From positions 248,001-312,000 of the forward strand of contig NW_006768815.1 in the NCBI RefSeq assembly GCF_000204055.1: a DNA stretch of 64,000 nt, read 5' to 3'. Origin of the DNA: Melampsora larici-populina 98AG31 (lineage: Eukaryota > Basidiomycota > Pucciniomycetes > Pucciniales > Melampsoraceae). Positions 44,367 through 57,600 of the stretch are shown in pieces (the first letter of the stretch is position 1; the number at the start of each line of letters is the position of its first letter). Made by a program: the position numbers and the translations under genes. The notes beneath the pieces are model-generated. The model was not told the DNA's origin, did no database searches, and was given only the letters and a program-made list of their open reading frames with translations.

Positions 44367-45534
44367 TACAGTACTGGCACTGTGTCTTTCGAGCGGGACA
44401 AGTCCTTTTTCGTGCAGTTCGCTTTTAGAGGTGTATGGGTCAAGTCATACTTGCACAATCCTATCTAGAGTCCGAGAGATGTGTTATCTGATCTTATTCG
44501 ACTTTACACTCTTAAGTCCTCCTTGACCTGATAAATTTTTGGAGCTTCTCATTTTCCCGCTGCTGGCACAGCTTTGATGTTGTCTTCCTTGACCGCTCTT
44601 CTTGCTTCATGCTTTCTATATTGATCCTTGTAATACCAATTTACCAAAACAAACAGCTCTTACACTACTCACTATCTGTGTGATGATCTACGACGATGAG
44701 TTGTACTTCTGTAACCACCAAGATAGACAAGGAAAAAGAATAAAGTTGCTGCTACGACTTGTCACCTACAGGTGCCAATCCTCTTAAAGTCTCATTCAGG
44801 TCTTTCTGTTTACAGTTTGAGCCTTGGTTGATTGCCACACCGGCCAAATTCACATTCTCAATTCCTCCGATGGAGAGATGCTTGAATCCTGGCCAGAACC
44901 TCTAAAACATACCACTGCGCGTTCAGTGCCCATTGTCGTGAGGATTGGTAGTGAAGGTGATATATATAGGTGCGACGATGTTCACGAGGTATTATGATCG
45001 TTACTAGGGAGATCTATTATCAAGAACACAACAATCTTTAATAAAGTGTTAAGGAAATATGATTCTCATGAAGAAAACGGTTGTGAGAAAAAGTGATCAG
45101 TCTTGATGTTTATAGATAGTACAAAATGTTTCCTTATCAAAACATTAATCCTTCAAATCTCTAAGATACATTGACTGGATAAGAGCCCTACTAACAATCT
45201 TCGCATTGATGTTGCGAGGGTGAAGAGTTGGATCCTTTGAGCTATACTTGTTTTGCACATTGTTTCCAAATGAAGTAAGATGTATGGATGACCTCATGCT
45301 CGATTATTCAACAACCTCATTTCGTCATCACCAATGCTAGTTTCCCTTCATGATGTTTTTTTTGTGTGTGTACATTTTCAAATTCCTTCCATCATACTTC
45401 ATCAATCCAAGCCCACAATCAAACTGGAATACCTAAATCTTATTGGATGCTACATACTCACTTGATCAAACAACAAAACACCATTTTCTTGTTACATACA
45501 TACATTCTATCTATCATCTCTCACCTCTAGCATC
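44367..45534. other. Intergenic between copies 3 and 4
   Basis: No gene recognised. An ORF at 44602-44787 has no domain. Pyrimidine-rich sequence just before 45535 probably belongs to the leader of copy 4. Confidence 0.5.
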
Positions 45535-46505
45535 ATGCATTTCATTCTCCTTTTAGCTATCCTCTCTCACCACTTCTTCGTAATGGGAGAAACCAAGATG
45601 ATCGGCCATCTTCAACAACGCTGGTTTACAACTCAAAGTCTTAGCATTGTGCAAAAACGAACGATATCATCGAGTAAAAAGATTACAAAAAGCAATAATC
45701 CAGCTTGCAATGGACCTTCGCAGCGAAAGAATAGACCACTGATGGGAAATATGGCAATATGCAATGCATTAGGAGGTGGAACAATGGTTGGTGATGTCAG
45801 CGATTGTCAAGCGTTAGTATTAAATTTCTTTCACTGTCATCCTGTTTTTGCATCTCACCAAGATTATAAGATATGACAAACACACCTCGCTTCGCACATT
45901 GTGAACTGACGAATCTCGATTTATATGTTGGATATGCACCAGTGTTGCTTACTTCATGGCAACACATGGTATACCGTGTGCCATGTTCAGGTCGTGTGCC
46001 GTAAGTGCGATGGTATCTCAATATCTAGACATGATGTCAAGCTTATCACTACATCCAACGGCAAGCTGATATGACCATCCCCAACAGTTCATGACAAGGG
46101 ACTCGAATGATAATCCGAAGGCTCTTGTACAGTAAGTGTCTCTCCAATGAGTGCCTATAGCCATCCTATACTTGACTAATCGTAGTCTCTACGATCCATC
46201 TACCTGAGCACAGTGCATCTCCCGAGGAAGCTATGTATTGTATTGCAAATCACCTCAGCAAGCATTGCCAGGTTCAAACCCCATTTCAACCTGTAGGTCT
46301 CAAAGTGTTATCATTGATTAAAAAATATTCTCTGAGGTTTGACTCTATAAAATATTTCACTTCATAGAGACCAGGGCCTACTATACCCTCACCCAATGAT
46401 GATTTAACCATCACATTCCTCTTCTTCAACATACTAGAAAACAGTCCGATTCCTCAAACTTGTGACTCGGAGATATTCAATGCCTTGAAAGATGCACCTT
46501 CTTGA
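45535..46505 (+). pseudogene. Secreted protein copy 4, probably frameshifted
   Basis: Exons 45535-45812, 45943-46000, 46088-46131, about 46186-46302 and 46368-46505. The signal peptide is MHFILLLAILSHHFF, then GETKMIGHLQQR; further landmarks are GDVSDCQA, YFMATHGIPCAMFRSCA, FMTRDSNDNPKALV, HLPEHSASPEEAMY and NSPIPQTCDSEIFNAL. Exon 3 ends in phase 2 with a perfect GTAAGT donor, but the visible acceptor (TAG at 46183-46185) puts exon 4 out of frame. Exon 4 also has CQVQTPF where the other copies have C-x-V-E-C-P, losing a cysteine. Either an unseen splice site is used or this copy is dead. Confidence 0.6.
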
Positions 46506-47759
46506 TCATATTGGACTACCTCTAATCTTTGAATCCCAATTTGTGTTTTGAAAATCAGAAACGCGCTGTAATTTAAACCCACTCTTCTTTTTTTACCAAT
46601 CGATTGAAAATGTGTCGATTGTATTTATCAAGCTTTTTCATTCATAGCTCATCCTTCTTGTCTTCCAGTCCCCTTCCCTTCGTACCTTTCTTTGTGTGAT
46701 GAGTCTTATCTTTATTTTTATACCCTCTAAAGAACCTTGGAATTGAAAGGGATAAATTCATTTCTTTACAATTGACACTAGTATTGATTCTAAACAAAAT
46801 ACAAATATATATAATCATAAACAAAGAGTTTGTAAGGATCTGTAGAACAGACTCTTTTCTTAAAGAGCCATGTCATTGTCATAAACTCTTGATCTGAAAT
46901 CAAGATTTCCTTTACCCCGACTACCCGACTGATATTCACCAATCTAAACCTACAACGTAAGAATAATATAAAGTAGGAAAGAAAGAAATCGTAAGAAATA
47001 TAATTTCTCTGACCTATCAAGCAGGAATTCAATACAAACCTTCAAGGTAAGTTTTCACACCAAAAAACATAATCTAATCCTACCTCTTTGCCCGAATACC
47101 TGAGGCTCTACAAATCTACTACTCTTATAAATAAAAACTTTTCAAACCCCAATCTGTTCAAGATCAATCAAATTCCAATCTTAACCCCAATAAAAAAATC
47201 AATTTCAATGAATCAAATCACAAATTGTAGACCTCATCATTGAATATTTGAATAAGTGTTACAATATTGGTAAATAATTTCAAAGAAAACCAAAGAAAGA
47301 AAAAAATGAACAATAAATTGATTTCTACAAATCTTCAAAATGAAAAACCTTTTTTCAAAAGAAAATTATTCACACTTATATACAAATCAAATCGATTTGA
47401 TTTCTCTTCTTTGTAACCAAACAAAAAAAAATCATCAAGAATCCCAATTAAATCAACAGCATAATCCTTTTTGAAGCGGAATTGACTTTCATCAATATGG
47501 GTCGGACTACAAAGCTTGAACCCTGAGTATAGCCAGTTAGAATGTCAAATGAGCTCAAAGACCAAGCTTGGGTGCCTTTCACAACCCCAACGCCCATGTG
47601 TCTCAGAAGTTTTTTTGTGACGTAAGACTGACTTCTGTGAGGGAAAAGAAGAAAAGAAAGGAAGAAAACACTGTAAGATTTCAACTGTTTGGAAATCAAT
47701 TCCAAGAAATCCAATCTTACCAAAACCAAAGCTAAAGCAAAAACCCCTTGTCTTACGAT
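46506..47759. other. No gene; 3' side of COX18
   Basis: AT-rich. Minus-strand open frames at 47448-47763 follow directly after the COX18 stop and have no recognised domain; they may lie in its 3' untranslated region. Confidence 0.45.
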
Positions 47760-48525
47760 TCATGGAACCTTTTCAATCGATTTGGGTTTCATCAAATCCA
47801 AACCACCCATACTTTTTTTGTTGATTTCTCTTTTATCAATCAAATCAAAACATATACTTTGAATGATCGAAAATGAATTAGAAGTAAACCAATAAACTAA
47901 AACCAACTAAACCATTCCCTCCCAACCACCAAAAAAATAAATCATCATCATCAAAAACCATGAGATTCCTCAAGTTGTATAGAAACTGTCGAATTTATAA
48001 AAAAACCAAAAACTTACAGCAGGTTGAAAAGAAGCATAACCCATCATAAACACACCGGTTAAGAACCCAGCATTCCGAATCCGATCAGGACTCCAAACCT
48101 CTAACCCTCTAGCCAAAAAACTTTTCTTCTCATTCGATTTCTTATCATCAATCTCGCCTTTGATTTTCTTTTTGTTCAATCTTAAAGCCCAATTAAATTC
48201 TAAATTAATCAAAAAAACCATCCAACAAGCTAAAGCTAAACCTAAATCATCTGTAATCAAACTTTGACCTAAGATTGGAGACGTTTCTAAAACTAAACTG
48301 TGGGTTGGATCCATCGATCCAATCTCGCATGATCTTCTTAATACATTTGTCATTAAATAGATCACAGGAATATGGATCGTGATTGATCCTATGATAGTTG
48401 TCATCGGTTTACATTTATGTAAGATTTGTAATCTATTCAATTCTTTTCTAAACTAACCATAACCAAAGAAAAAGAAAACAAATCAGATAAACCATTTACA
48501 ACTCACGACTTCAATCATTATTTTC

Positions 48526-48576
<51 letters not shown>

Positions 48577-49053
48577 TCAAAAAAAGAAGAATCACTTCAA
48601 TAAAACCAAATGATAACTTACCAATCTTTTCAACGAACGTTGATAAACCCCAATTTCATCCTGAGATCCAAAATTTCTTTTAGCTCTTTTAGCAACATGA
48701 GATTTAAATTCCTTAAACTCAGGTAAAACTCTTTCTTCTAATCTTTTAATTCGATTTCTAGACCAAATCGAAATAGGTAAAGTAATTAAACTTCTTAAAC
48801 TTAGCGTAATCAAAATCGTTTGAGTTAAAAATGAAATATTAGATGAAATTGGTTGTGATAAGAAGATGATGGACAATTCTTGAATGGTCGTATCATATGA
48901 ATTACTGATGGTTGAAAGTATTGATTGGTTGGGATTTCTTGTACTTGTGAAATTTCTTTTGAATTGATAGTTTGGTTTGAATTCGTTAAATCTTGGTTTG
49001 GAAATCAGTTTTACATTTGTTCTTCTTATGATTTGAGACCGATTGAAGAACAT
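47760..49053 (-). CDS. COX18: Mitochondrial inner-membrane insertase COX18 (Oxa1/YidC family)
   Basis: Inserts the C-terminal part of Cox2 into the inner mitochondrial membrane during cytochrome oxidase assembly (established for the family). Exons 49053-48622 (144 codons), 48452-48018 (145 codons) and 47897-47760 (45 codons plus stop), 334 residues. The basic N-terminus, RNFTSTRNPNQS, suits a mitochondrial presequence. Family signatures: LRSLITLPISIWSRNR and RVLPEFKEFKSHVAKRAK in exon 1; HKCKPMTTIIGSITIHIPV, SCEIGSMDPTHS and GLALACWMVFLINLEFNWAL in exon 2. Hydrophobic helices match the Oxa1 core. The start of exon 3 is ambiguous (see findings). A (TTGA)n microsatellite sits in intron 1. Confidence 0.85.
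48527..48575. repeat. (TTGA)n microsatellite in COX18 intron 1
   Basis: About twelve uninterrupted TTGA units within the first intron, so length changes should not affect the protein. Confidence 0.9.
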
Positions 49054-49841
49054 TTCTGTACATTTGCTTGTTCTTCTTGAAGATAATCAATTTCCAAAGT
49101 TTCATGAGCGAGAACCGAGAACCTGTGAAGTGTCCTAATCGAAGCGAAAAGAGGAACAAGCGAGCGAGCGAGAAGGCGTGAACAAATGTCACAAAGGTGA
49201 CACTAACAGTCAACACAATTCAATTGAAAATCATTCGCTTGGTTTGTCCGCTCACCTGAAGCATGGCATTGGCACATCTATGATTAACGCGACATGTACC
49301 ACAAAAGCGGAGATCAATTCATTTGTTGATGAACCAGATTTCATTGATTACCCCAAACCATTCAAGATCCTTGCCATATACCCAAAATACAATCCTGTCG
49401 TGTGCAATCGGATTAGCCATACAACGATATGGGATTACAAAACAAAGAAAATTAGCTAGTTTGCAAAGAAGAAAGAGAAGTTGATCAGATCAATGATTTC
49501 AACCTTTTACAACAAATCATCATCATATGTACAAACATTTTTTGAATGCTATACTATATCACATGCGTAGCTTATACATTATATATTACATTACAATATG
49601 CCCCAAGTAGTGGTAATTTTTTTACTGAATATCATTTGAAAAAAGAGTTTTGCCTATACACCGCTGCTATTAGCCCTTTGTCCCAAAAAAAAGATAATTG
49701 ATGTAACAAAAAAAGTGAAATGATTCCCAAAATGAAGAAAGCCCACAAGATCCCAATAAACCCAAAGATAACAAATCGAAGAAGAGATAAGAGTCCAGTG
49801 GTAGAGAAGTCGAGTTGAAAGAAGGGGGGAAAGAGCCATAC
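49054..49841. other. COX18 upstream and response-regulator 3' region
   Basis: A 93-codon plus-strand ORF at 49178-49459 has no known domain and is overlapped by the likely promoter of COX18. Not accepted as a gene. Confidence 0.45.
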
Positions 49842-51250
49842 TCAACCGGCTCCAACTTCAACTTCGTCTTCCAAACCCATGTGACCTAACAACTCATCGA
49901 GGAGTTCACCATCCCTCAAAACTGATTGACTCTGAGTCCCTAACCAAACCAGTTGGTATGTGGGTCGATAATCATCCTTGTGAGGGCCCGTAGCTGACTT
50001 GCTCAAACGATTCACTTCCACATCAACTGGAAGACGTTGTGAAGAAGGAAAGATAGGGATCGATTTCCTGTGGCGTAATGTAATCGCATGACCAAACTTT
50101 TCATCAAACGGATCGCTTTCGGAGACTTTCATCACATTGGGGGCGCTTTCGGTGTACCAATCGGGTGTGAGGGATTGAAGTGCCTGTTCGGATGAATTTG
50201 TTGATACCATGATTTCTTCATCAATGCTCCCAATCGAAGCAGGTTCATCGCATCCAACACTGCTAGTACTGCAAGTACAATTACTGTCGAATCGGTTCAG
50301 TTGAGGTCTTGAAGTGGCATTGTTTGTGGAATGGGTGGAAGGACCGCTAGGAACGATGGTGAAAGATGAAGAGATCGTGTCACTTGAATCAGTCCGGAAC
50401 GAGGATGAGGTGATTATCGATTCGAACGCCAAATTTTCATTGACTCCATCCCTTCTGAAGTAAAACGGGTAATTGGCATGCCCTGATTGATTTGATCCGA
50501 GAGAAATGGTTGCAAAAGTAGGTCGAGCCTTGCAGGTCGTGGATGTACGATGTGATTGGGAAGCGGCCAAAGTCGAATCACAAGACAGTTGTAATGCGTA
50601 TCTGATGTCTTGTTCTTTGAGTGGTTTGCCAATCACTCCATTCATGCCTACCTTTTTGTATATTTCAATCTGTGATAAAATAGCGCAAAGAGAAAAAAAG
50701 TTAGATGTGGATAGTCAATCAAAAGTAAAAAAGATTGATGAAACCTAGCACGGACCTGCCAATCTTGCAAATCAGTTGTGACAGCACAAATGTCAATCGT
50801 TCGATTATGGTTCAAAACCAATGACTTTTGATTCGGATCTAGATCTCTAATCCTTCGACAAAGTTCGATTCCCGAAATACCAGGCATTGAGATATCCAGT
50901 AAGATCAAGTCAAAGACATGTTGAGATAACAACGCCAATGCTTGTAATCCAGATGAAGCGACTCTCAAGCTAGGTAAATGAACCAAATCGGGAGTTTTCT
51001 TGGAAAGGATTTGTCGCATGACTCTCTGTGGTGATCGAAGCGGAAGTAGCCGTTCTTTAGGTTAGTTAGCATTGATTCATGAAACAATCATGGATAAGAA
51101 GGTGTTTAGATAGATGTAACTGACTAGATTCAAATCATTATCGTCGACCACTAAGATCCTAAGTTTTAAAGATGGGGTAGTGGTAGGATTGATAGAGTTT
51201 TCCGGCTGTTTACCGTATCGATCAGGGTGAAGAGAGAATGGGGATGACAT
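49842..51250 (-). CDS. Response regulator with N-terminal receiver domain (SRR1-like)
   Basis: Accepts phosphate from a histidine phosphotransfer protein in two-component signalling. Exons 51250-51125 (42 codons), 51025-50756 (90) and 50669-49842 (275 plus stop), 407 residues, all phase 0. Receiver landmarks: acidic pair in RILVVDDNDLNL, phospho-acceptor Asp in LILLDISMPGISG, Thr in ICAVTTD and Lys in GVIGKPLKEQD, so all key residues are present. The remaining about 230 residues are Ser/Thr-rich with no DNA-binding domain, so this is not a Skn7-type factor. A receiver at the N-terminus resembles the yeast-like SRR1 group and not SSK1 (receiver C-terminal). I chose the ATG at 51250 because it is the first in frame before the receiver. 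Confidence 0.82.
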
Positions 51251-54200
51251 CTTGGATGGGTTTGATAAGAGTGTAGTGATGAAAGGTAAATCCAAAGAAA
51301 TGTAATTTAGTGATTGGGATTTAAAGTGGATTGAAGAAGAATGAGATCGGATGAAGATAGAATGGTAAGGAAATCAAAACAAAGACAAAAACCAAAAGAA
51401 AAAAAGAGTAAAGTAGTTGTAGTTTAGGTAAAGAGGGAATAAGATATTGGGTTTTTGAAAGAAAACGGTGGAAAGAGAGAAGCAAGAGTGAAGGTAGGCT
51501 TAAGTATATAAAAACAATCGATGTCAGCTGTGATCAGTTGGCTGGCGTAGTGATCCAAATTAAAATCTTGGAGTCAATCGAAGATGGATGTGGTTCAGTT
51601 TCAGGATCTTGTGATCTCGAGTGTTAATCGTTCGATGGATATATAGCCCTTCAATGAATTCCCTAATGATTATCGTAAAAACTTCCAACAGTTTGTAAGA
51701 TCACTAGAGTCTAGACTTCGGTTCAGTTAAATTTAATCATTCAAATTTCATCCTGGTCTCGTCCTGTCTTGTCCTAGTCTTCAACTGTCCCGTCCCAGTC
51801 AGTTTAACTTGATGAATTTTCTAAAAAAAAAAACAGAAGAAGCAAAAAAAAGCAGCAGAAGAGAAGAGTTCTACACAACTCACAAATCAACTGAACCAAA
51901 TCCGATAAAACACCGTCTTTTTATTGAGCTTTCTTGGCCATTTCAGGAGTTAAAATGGTGATGAAAATTTATTGAACCACATGCATAGCACGGTGTCAAT
52001 TCAAACTGAATTTCTGTGAAGGTCTTAAAACTCACAGCTTGATTGGTGTTCCATCACCTTTTCAGACAACGAGAGATGATTGGACTAAAAGCAGATTGAT
52101 CATGAACTTAAACCAGCTGGTGCTTCACATCAACGGTCTCGGCCCGAAACGGCGGCGGTGTAGTCAGACACTCCGTGAAACCACAGCATCTAGATTCTGT
52201 TTGCCAGGGTCCCTGAAGTGTAATTCACATGAAGCTCCAAGCTTCATTAAGCTCCAAGCTTGATGACTTTCAACTACATTGGAAATCCCTCACCCTTCTC
52301 CTCGAAGGCCCTTTTCAAGCCATCGATTTCGGTCCCCGAACCTAGCTTATCCGATACCTTTTCAAGGGCTCGCTCCTTTTCTTTTCATCCATTCCTAAAC
52401 TACATATGGAACCATCCGCAACAACCCGCGACATGCTTTTTTGAATCAATCCTTGGCAACCTACAACACCACTGCCTCCACTGCTTAAATTGGATTGGAT
52501 ATCTTCGGTCGATCGATTTCTTTCTTACATTTCAATAGAGCTTAAAGTATCATCAAGAAATCAATCACATCGAACATGAGTAGAAAAATTGACTTTCAAT
52601 CTTACTTTATGATCCATATATATCTATGGAGCTTATCCACCTCTATATGACATTCAAATTGAGGTATATACCCCTTTTTTCGTTCTTTTCTTTACATCTT
52701 TAAAACCTTGCTTTCAACGCAAAATCATCAGTTTGGAAAACGTTTTTGAACTTTCATTTCATCAACGTTTCGGAGATCATACCATCAAAAAGATCTTAGT
52801 GATCTTAGATTTTCTTGATTTCAATTACACATTCGAAGATTAAACTTTTCTGGCTTATCTGTCTCTTTCCGATGCTTAGTGATCGATCAACGATCTTCTT
52901 TCACAAACGAATCACGATTTCATTCTACAAAGTTCATCTTCGGTCTCGTGTGAAGATTTCTGATGTGATCGGCTTATAACCGTTCTCTCATCAAGCGTTG
53001 AAGTTGAAGCACGAGTCTTGAGGTTTTCTCCCCCCCTTCCGAAGTAAGCCGATTTGCTAAACCGATTTGGCCACTGAAATTAGCCAAGCTTTTTTCCAGA
53101 ATGATTTTTCATCATCTGCCACTCAAGAAGATTTCTTTTTGGCTGGGTGATTGGCTTCAACAAATCTACGTACTCTCCTGAGTCATGATAGAAGAGGAAA
53201 ACTGTTGATCATTGGACGGATGACCAATCACTTTCACTTCTCGATCATGCTGTGCATTCTTTGAATCATCTATAATTGTCTTGTGATGTTGTACTTACTC
53301 TGTAATGGGGTAAACACAAAGCTGTGTTACCGCCTCCTGTCTCCGAGGTTTTCGGTAGCATACATTCAATCATTATTCAAGCTTTGGGCCTCAATTGGGG
53401 TGAGAAGCACATGTCACTCATTTATATTTCACTACAAATCCATGTGATCTCTAGATTATCATTGTTTGAACTTTTATCTCACCGATCTCATGTCACGGAC
53501 TCACGATGGGCATGATATCAAGCAGGAATGCTTCGATTGACGCTTGTGGCAAAAAAAGTTTGGAATCTGACCTTGGATCATACCTATGTTTGCTCACAAA
53601 CTCGCTGGAAATTCCCTTGCCATGGAGTTCGGCGACAACAATTTAGGAAACCGAGGCCAAAGTTGCGGCAAAAAATTGACATTTGCAATGCTGAGGTACA
53701 CAAACTCTCAGCATCATCTCTGAAACATCTCGTGAATCAGACATCAAACAAGTTCAACATGAGCTTTCCCTCAAACTTTCTGGACATATATCGATAGCTA
53801 TAGAGCATCAACTTGAAGAGATGAATCAATCATCCACCACATCTCCATCTGATTATACAATATCATGTGATCATCACCAACAAGAAGGTCACTCACAAGA
53901 GGAGTCTCCAATCCCGCTCATTTATTTTCCAATACTCAACTTATATTCAATTAACAATGCTGTCGAATCTCCACATGTGAGCCACGACCACTAATAATAT
54001 TCTTGGCTGTTTCGTTGTACAGCTGGGATCATTCTCCTATTTATTCAGCTAACAAGCTATCGTTAACTGAGCTTTCAAGCATACTACGTGGTACTCGAAA
54101 CGGTGTGCGCCTTCTTGACTATGGAAGCTCATCATAGATGCTGGACGGATATGAAAGACACATCAGAGTAAAGTTAACCAAATATTTCTCCAAGATATAT

Positions 54201-54603
54201 GCTACTGATGAATAACAGTGCTTTGAGATATCTACCCTGGGTGTAGCTGATTCTCAATGATTGATGAGTAAAGACTCAATTCCAACATCCGTATTATTAG
54301 CTGAAAACTTTCTCTGTATTGGATTTTCTATAGATCTTCTAGATGAGTAGGAACTCCAAGTTTCACAATATGATAAAATCCTGAAAATGCAAAAGACAAA
54401 ATTGACATATCAAAATTACATTGATGTCTGGTTATATGATGATATATGCATTTTATCTAGAAACAAACCCCAAGTATAGAAACAAATCAACAACAAACCA
54501 AAATGAAATCTAACTGATGTACCATTTCAAAAATCTTTTACTACAGTTTTTCAGATTGTAAGTACCCAGAAAAAAAAACCCCACAACCAAAACCTTTCAG
54601 ATC
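51251..54603. other. Three kilobases without a recognised gene
   Basis: Immediately upstream of the response regulator is a minus-strand TATATA (about 51506). Further on there are only unassigned ORFs (52260-52538, 53528-53797) and tracts of Cys-poor AT-rich sequence. A multi-exon gene with small exons could be hidden around 52.9-54.3 kb, but I cannot support one. Confidence 0.4.
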
Positions 54604-57600
54604 TCACATATCTTCCAACCTAATATTCTTGATGATCCCTTCTTCTTCTTTCTCTTCTTCTGACTCATCTTCATCATTCCAAATCAACTTATCTAATTTA
54701 CTTAATGTCTCTGACATTTGTTTAACTCGATCAATTCCTAAAACACCTAAAACATACACCCCCCAAAAAAGTTTTCAATATATCAATCCACGCTCCTTTG
54801 CACATCTTTTTACCGATCAAAAAACTAACGAAATACGTATATAGAAAAAAAGAACTTGAAACAAACCTAATTCAGTTACATAACCACTAACAAGTTCAGA
54901 TCCAATACTTTCCCAAGCATCAACATTTCCAAATTCGACATTAAGTTTATCAACCACTTCAGCTTTTAACATAGTTTTCCAACTATTTAACATAGCTTCT
55001 TTGGTGACTTTAGCAGTCTTTTCACTCAAAGTGGGTCGATTTGGCATATGTGTTGGATGGATTCTATCTAGTCTGACAAGGATCAAAACTGGTGCTCCTA
55101 GAGCTCTTGCTGTATGGGCCGCCTATAAAATAGAAAGTTTTAAAAAAGACTTCAAGACATGAAAGATTGGAATTCATGGAAGTGCGACTTACTGATAAGG
55201 CACCCAGCTTACAAACCGAGCTTCCATTCGGTAAACTGTTATCATAAAAAAATCCAAATCAGCCAATTCTCATTTGTTGGTACAGACCTATCTAGATGAC
55301 ACTCACACTCGGTCAGCAGCTAAGACCAAGACAGGTAAAGATCCTGTTGATCTCATTAAAGCTGAACGAAAGCCCGCATCAGTCACCAACTCAATCTCCA
55401 CTCCTAACTTCTTCTCTCCTTCACTTTTCTTTCGATCCTTATCCATCCTGAAGAAACCCCACCAAGTTTTGTATCTTACTTCAATTCCGTTCATCACACA
55501 TCTCAATCAATAAAGAAAAACTCAACTGTGCTAAGAGATCAGGTAAACGACCTGGTATGATTTCATTCCCTTCAAATTCAATCTTACTAGGTTGAAAATC
55601 ATATCGATAACCCATTCCATCACCACCTAATCCTCCAGCAACCGCTTTGGCATGATCAGAATGAAGATAAAGTTGTTCAAGATTGAGTTCAAGATCATCA
55701 GAACTGAAATTGGATGATTGTTTAGATCTCATCGACATTGGTTTCTTGGTCCTAGTCTGAGCTCGCTGGGTCGGGGGTTTGAAGATCTTTTTAGGTGTCT
55801 TTCTTCCGGGTGGTACTGCAAGTTCTGCCAATTTGGATGCCAATATCACTCCTTCATCAAATGGTTGGCTTTCAGAAATCGTTACTTTCAAGGTCTCTAC
55901 TCGTTCAGGAGCTTCAACACGTTTCCAAGTTTGGGTACGTATCACATGACTCGCTAAACCATTTTTTGGAAAATTTTCGTCAGCGACGAGTGGTAAAGGT
56001 AAACAGGGGTAAACAACAATCCCTAACTGACCCAAACTCGAAAGTAAGCTATAAGTAGCACTTGAAGATCCTAATGTAAAGAGATGAAGATGTCGACCCG
56101 GAAGTTGTTTATCGTTTAGGATATTCAAGTCGCCAAAGAGCAGCTCAGATTGCGCGTGGTTGACAAGTTTGTCAGTTGCCTCTCGACATCGATCAGCTTC
56201 CCGTCCAATACTTTGAACTATAAGTTTTTCCATCTGAGGTGCCCAAGATCGAATACAAAATAACATCCAAGTGAGATAAGTTGATATGAAAGATATGTCA
56301 AATTGTGTCTTGTCAGAAGGATGATCGGATAATAACATTCATTGCTTCTCAAGAGATAGTCTTGAGGTAAACAAGCTGAACTTGGAAACTTACTTACGTC
56401 TTCTAAATTGAGTTTATCATCCAAGACCGCAGGCTTAACACTAGCTAGTACTTTATTCATACTATAAGCCACTGAAACATGGCAACTAGGCTTAGCCCTC
56501 ACAAGATGCCAACAAACAACCTGTGGGTAGTAATGGATCCTCTTATGAGCCGAGGATGATGATAACTGAAATCAAGTGTAAGATATCCACCTCTGTCCAA
56601 TAAGCCCAGACTCGGCATTTGAAAGCTCTTTCACGATCTAGTTCAGTTCGAAGTGTTTCAGATGATGTTTGAGGATAGAACCGAAATCCCTGTAAGACAT
56701 CGTACCCATCTTCATGTGGGGTCAGAGATAAGATCATATTCCGTAAGCCTATTGTTGGTGGTGAAGACTGACGTCGCGTGCATATCCCGCTTGGATAGTT
56801 AGATACAAGGTCTCCAAAGCCCTAAACCATCAGTTCCAAAACAATGGATTGAGAGACTGCAAGATGATCGGGAGGGTTAGATGATTTCGAAAGGGACAGA
56901 CACATACCTGAGTGAAACAAGATCCGGCCTGTTTGGGCCGTCTTCTTGGGCAATCTCTTCATATCCAACGTTCAAAGCAACCGGGAAAGAGACTGAGCTG
57001 GAGACATCCATTTCATTCATTCAGCTATGGCATATCGTCGACCGTTGATGAAAAGTTTGTATGACGCACGCAAGTGCTGTAGCTACTAAATGACTTTATG
57101 AATTGAGGTACATGATTAGCAACTCTTTCCTGGTAGTGATGTATGACATGTTCTGATGGAGCCAAAGGACGCACTTCTCAATGGCTGAGTGAAGGTTACT
57201 ACAAAACATACAGCTGTCAGAACACCGAAAATGTCGCACATGTGAGGAAACAGTTCAATCGGACTTACTTAATCGGTGACCAATAATGAGCATCAGGCCC
57301 ACCCAGCTTCGCAGAAAGACTTGGAGAATTTGCAGGGGATTCCAGCGAAGATTGCAGTCGGTAAAAGAAGACGACAAGAGAAGTACCAGGTTCCCAAGAC
57401 AGGGTGGCACTGGTTCGTACTAGCTGGAGGTCTACTGAGAAGTCCAGTGCAGGAAGGTGCCGATTAATCGAGCGCTCCGAGAGTTGACCGGTGTTAAGCT
57501 GCGTCTCTGATTGCGCTTGAGGAGGTCCGAGGAAGGTGGGCGAGGTGCTGGAAGCATCGATGAAGAGGAAGGTCCAGACATTGGGAATCTGTCTTGGGCT

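Noticed and set aside
48527..48575. TTGA tract as a CRISPR-like or regulatory array
   Set aside because: Perfect 4-base repeats without spacers inside an intron are a plain microsatellite.
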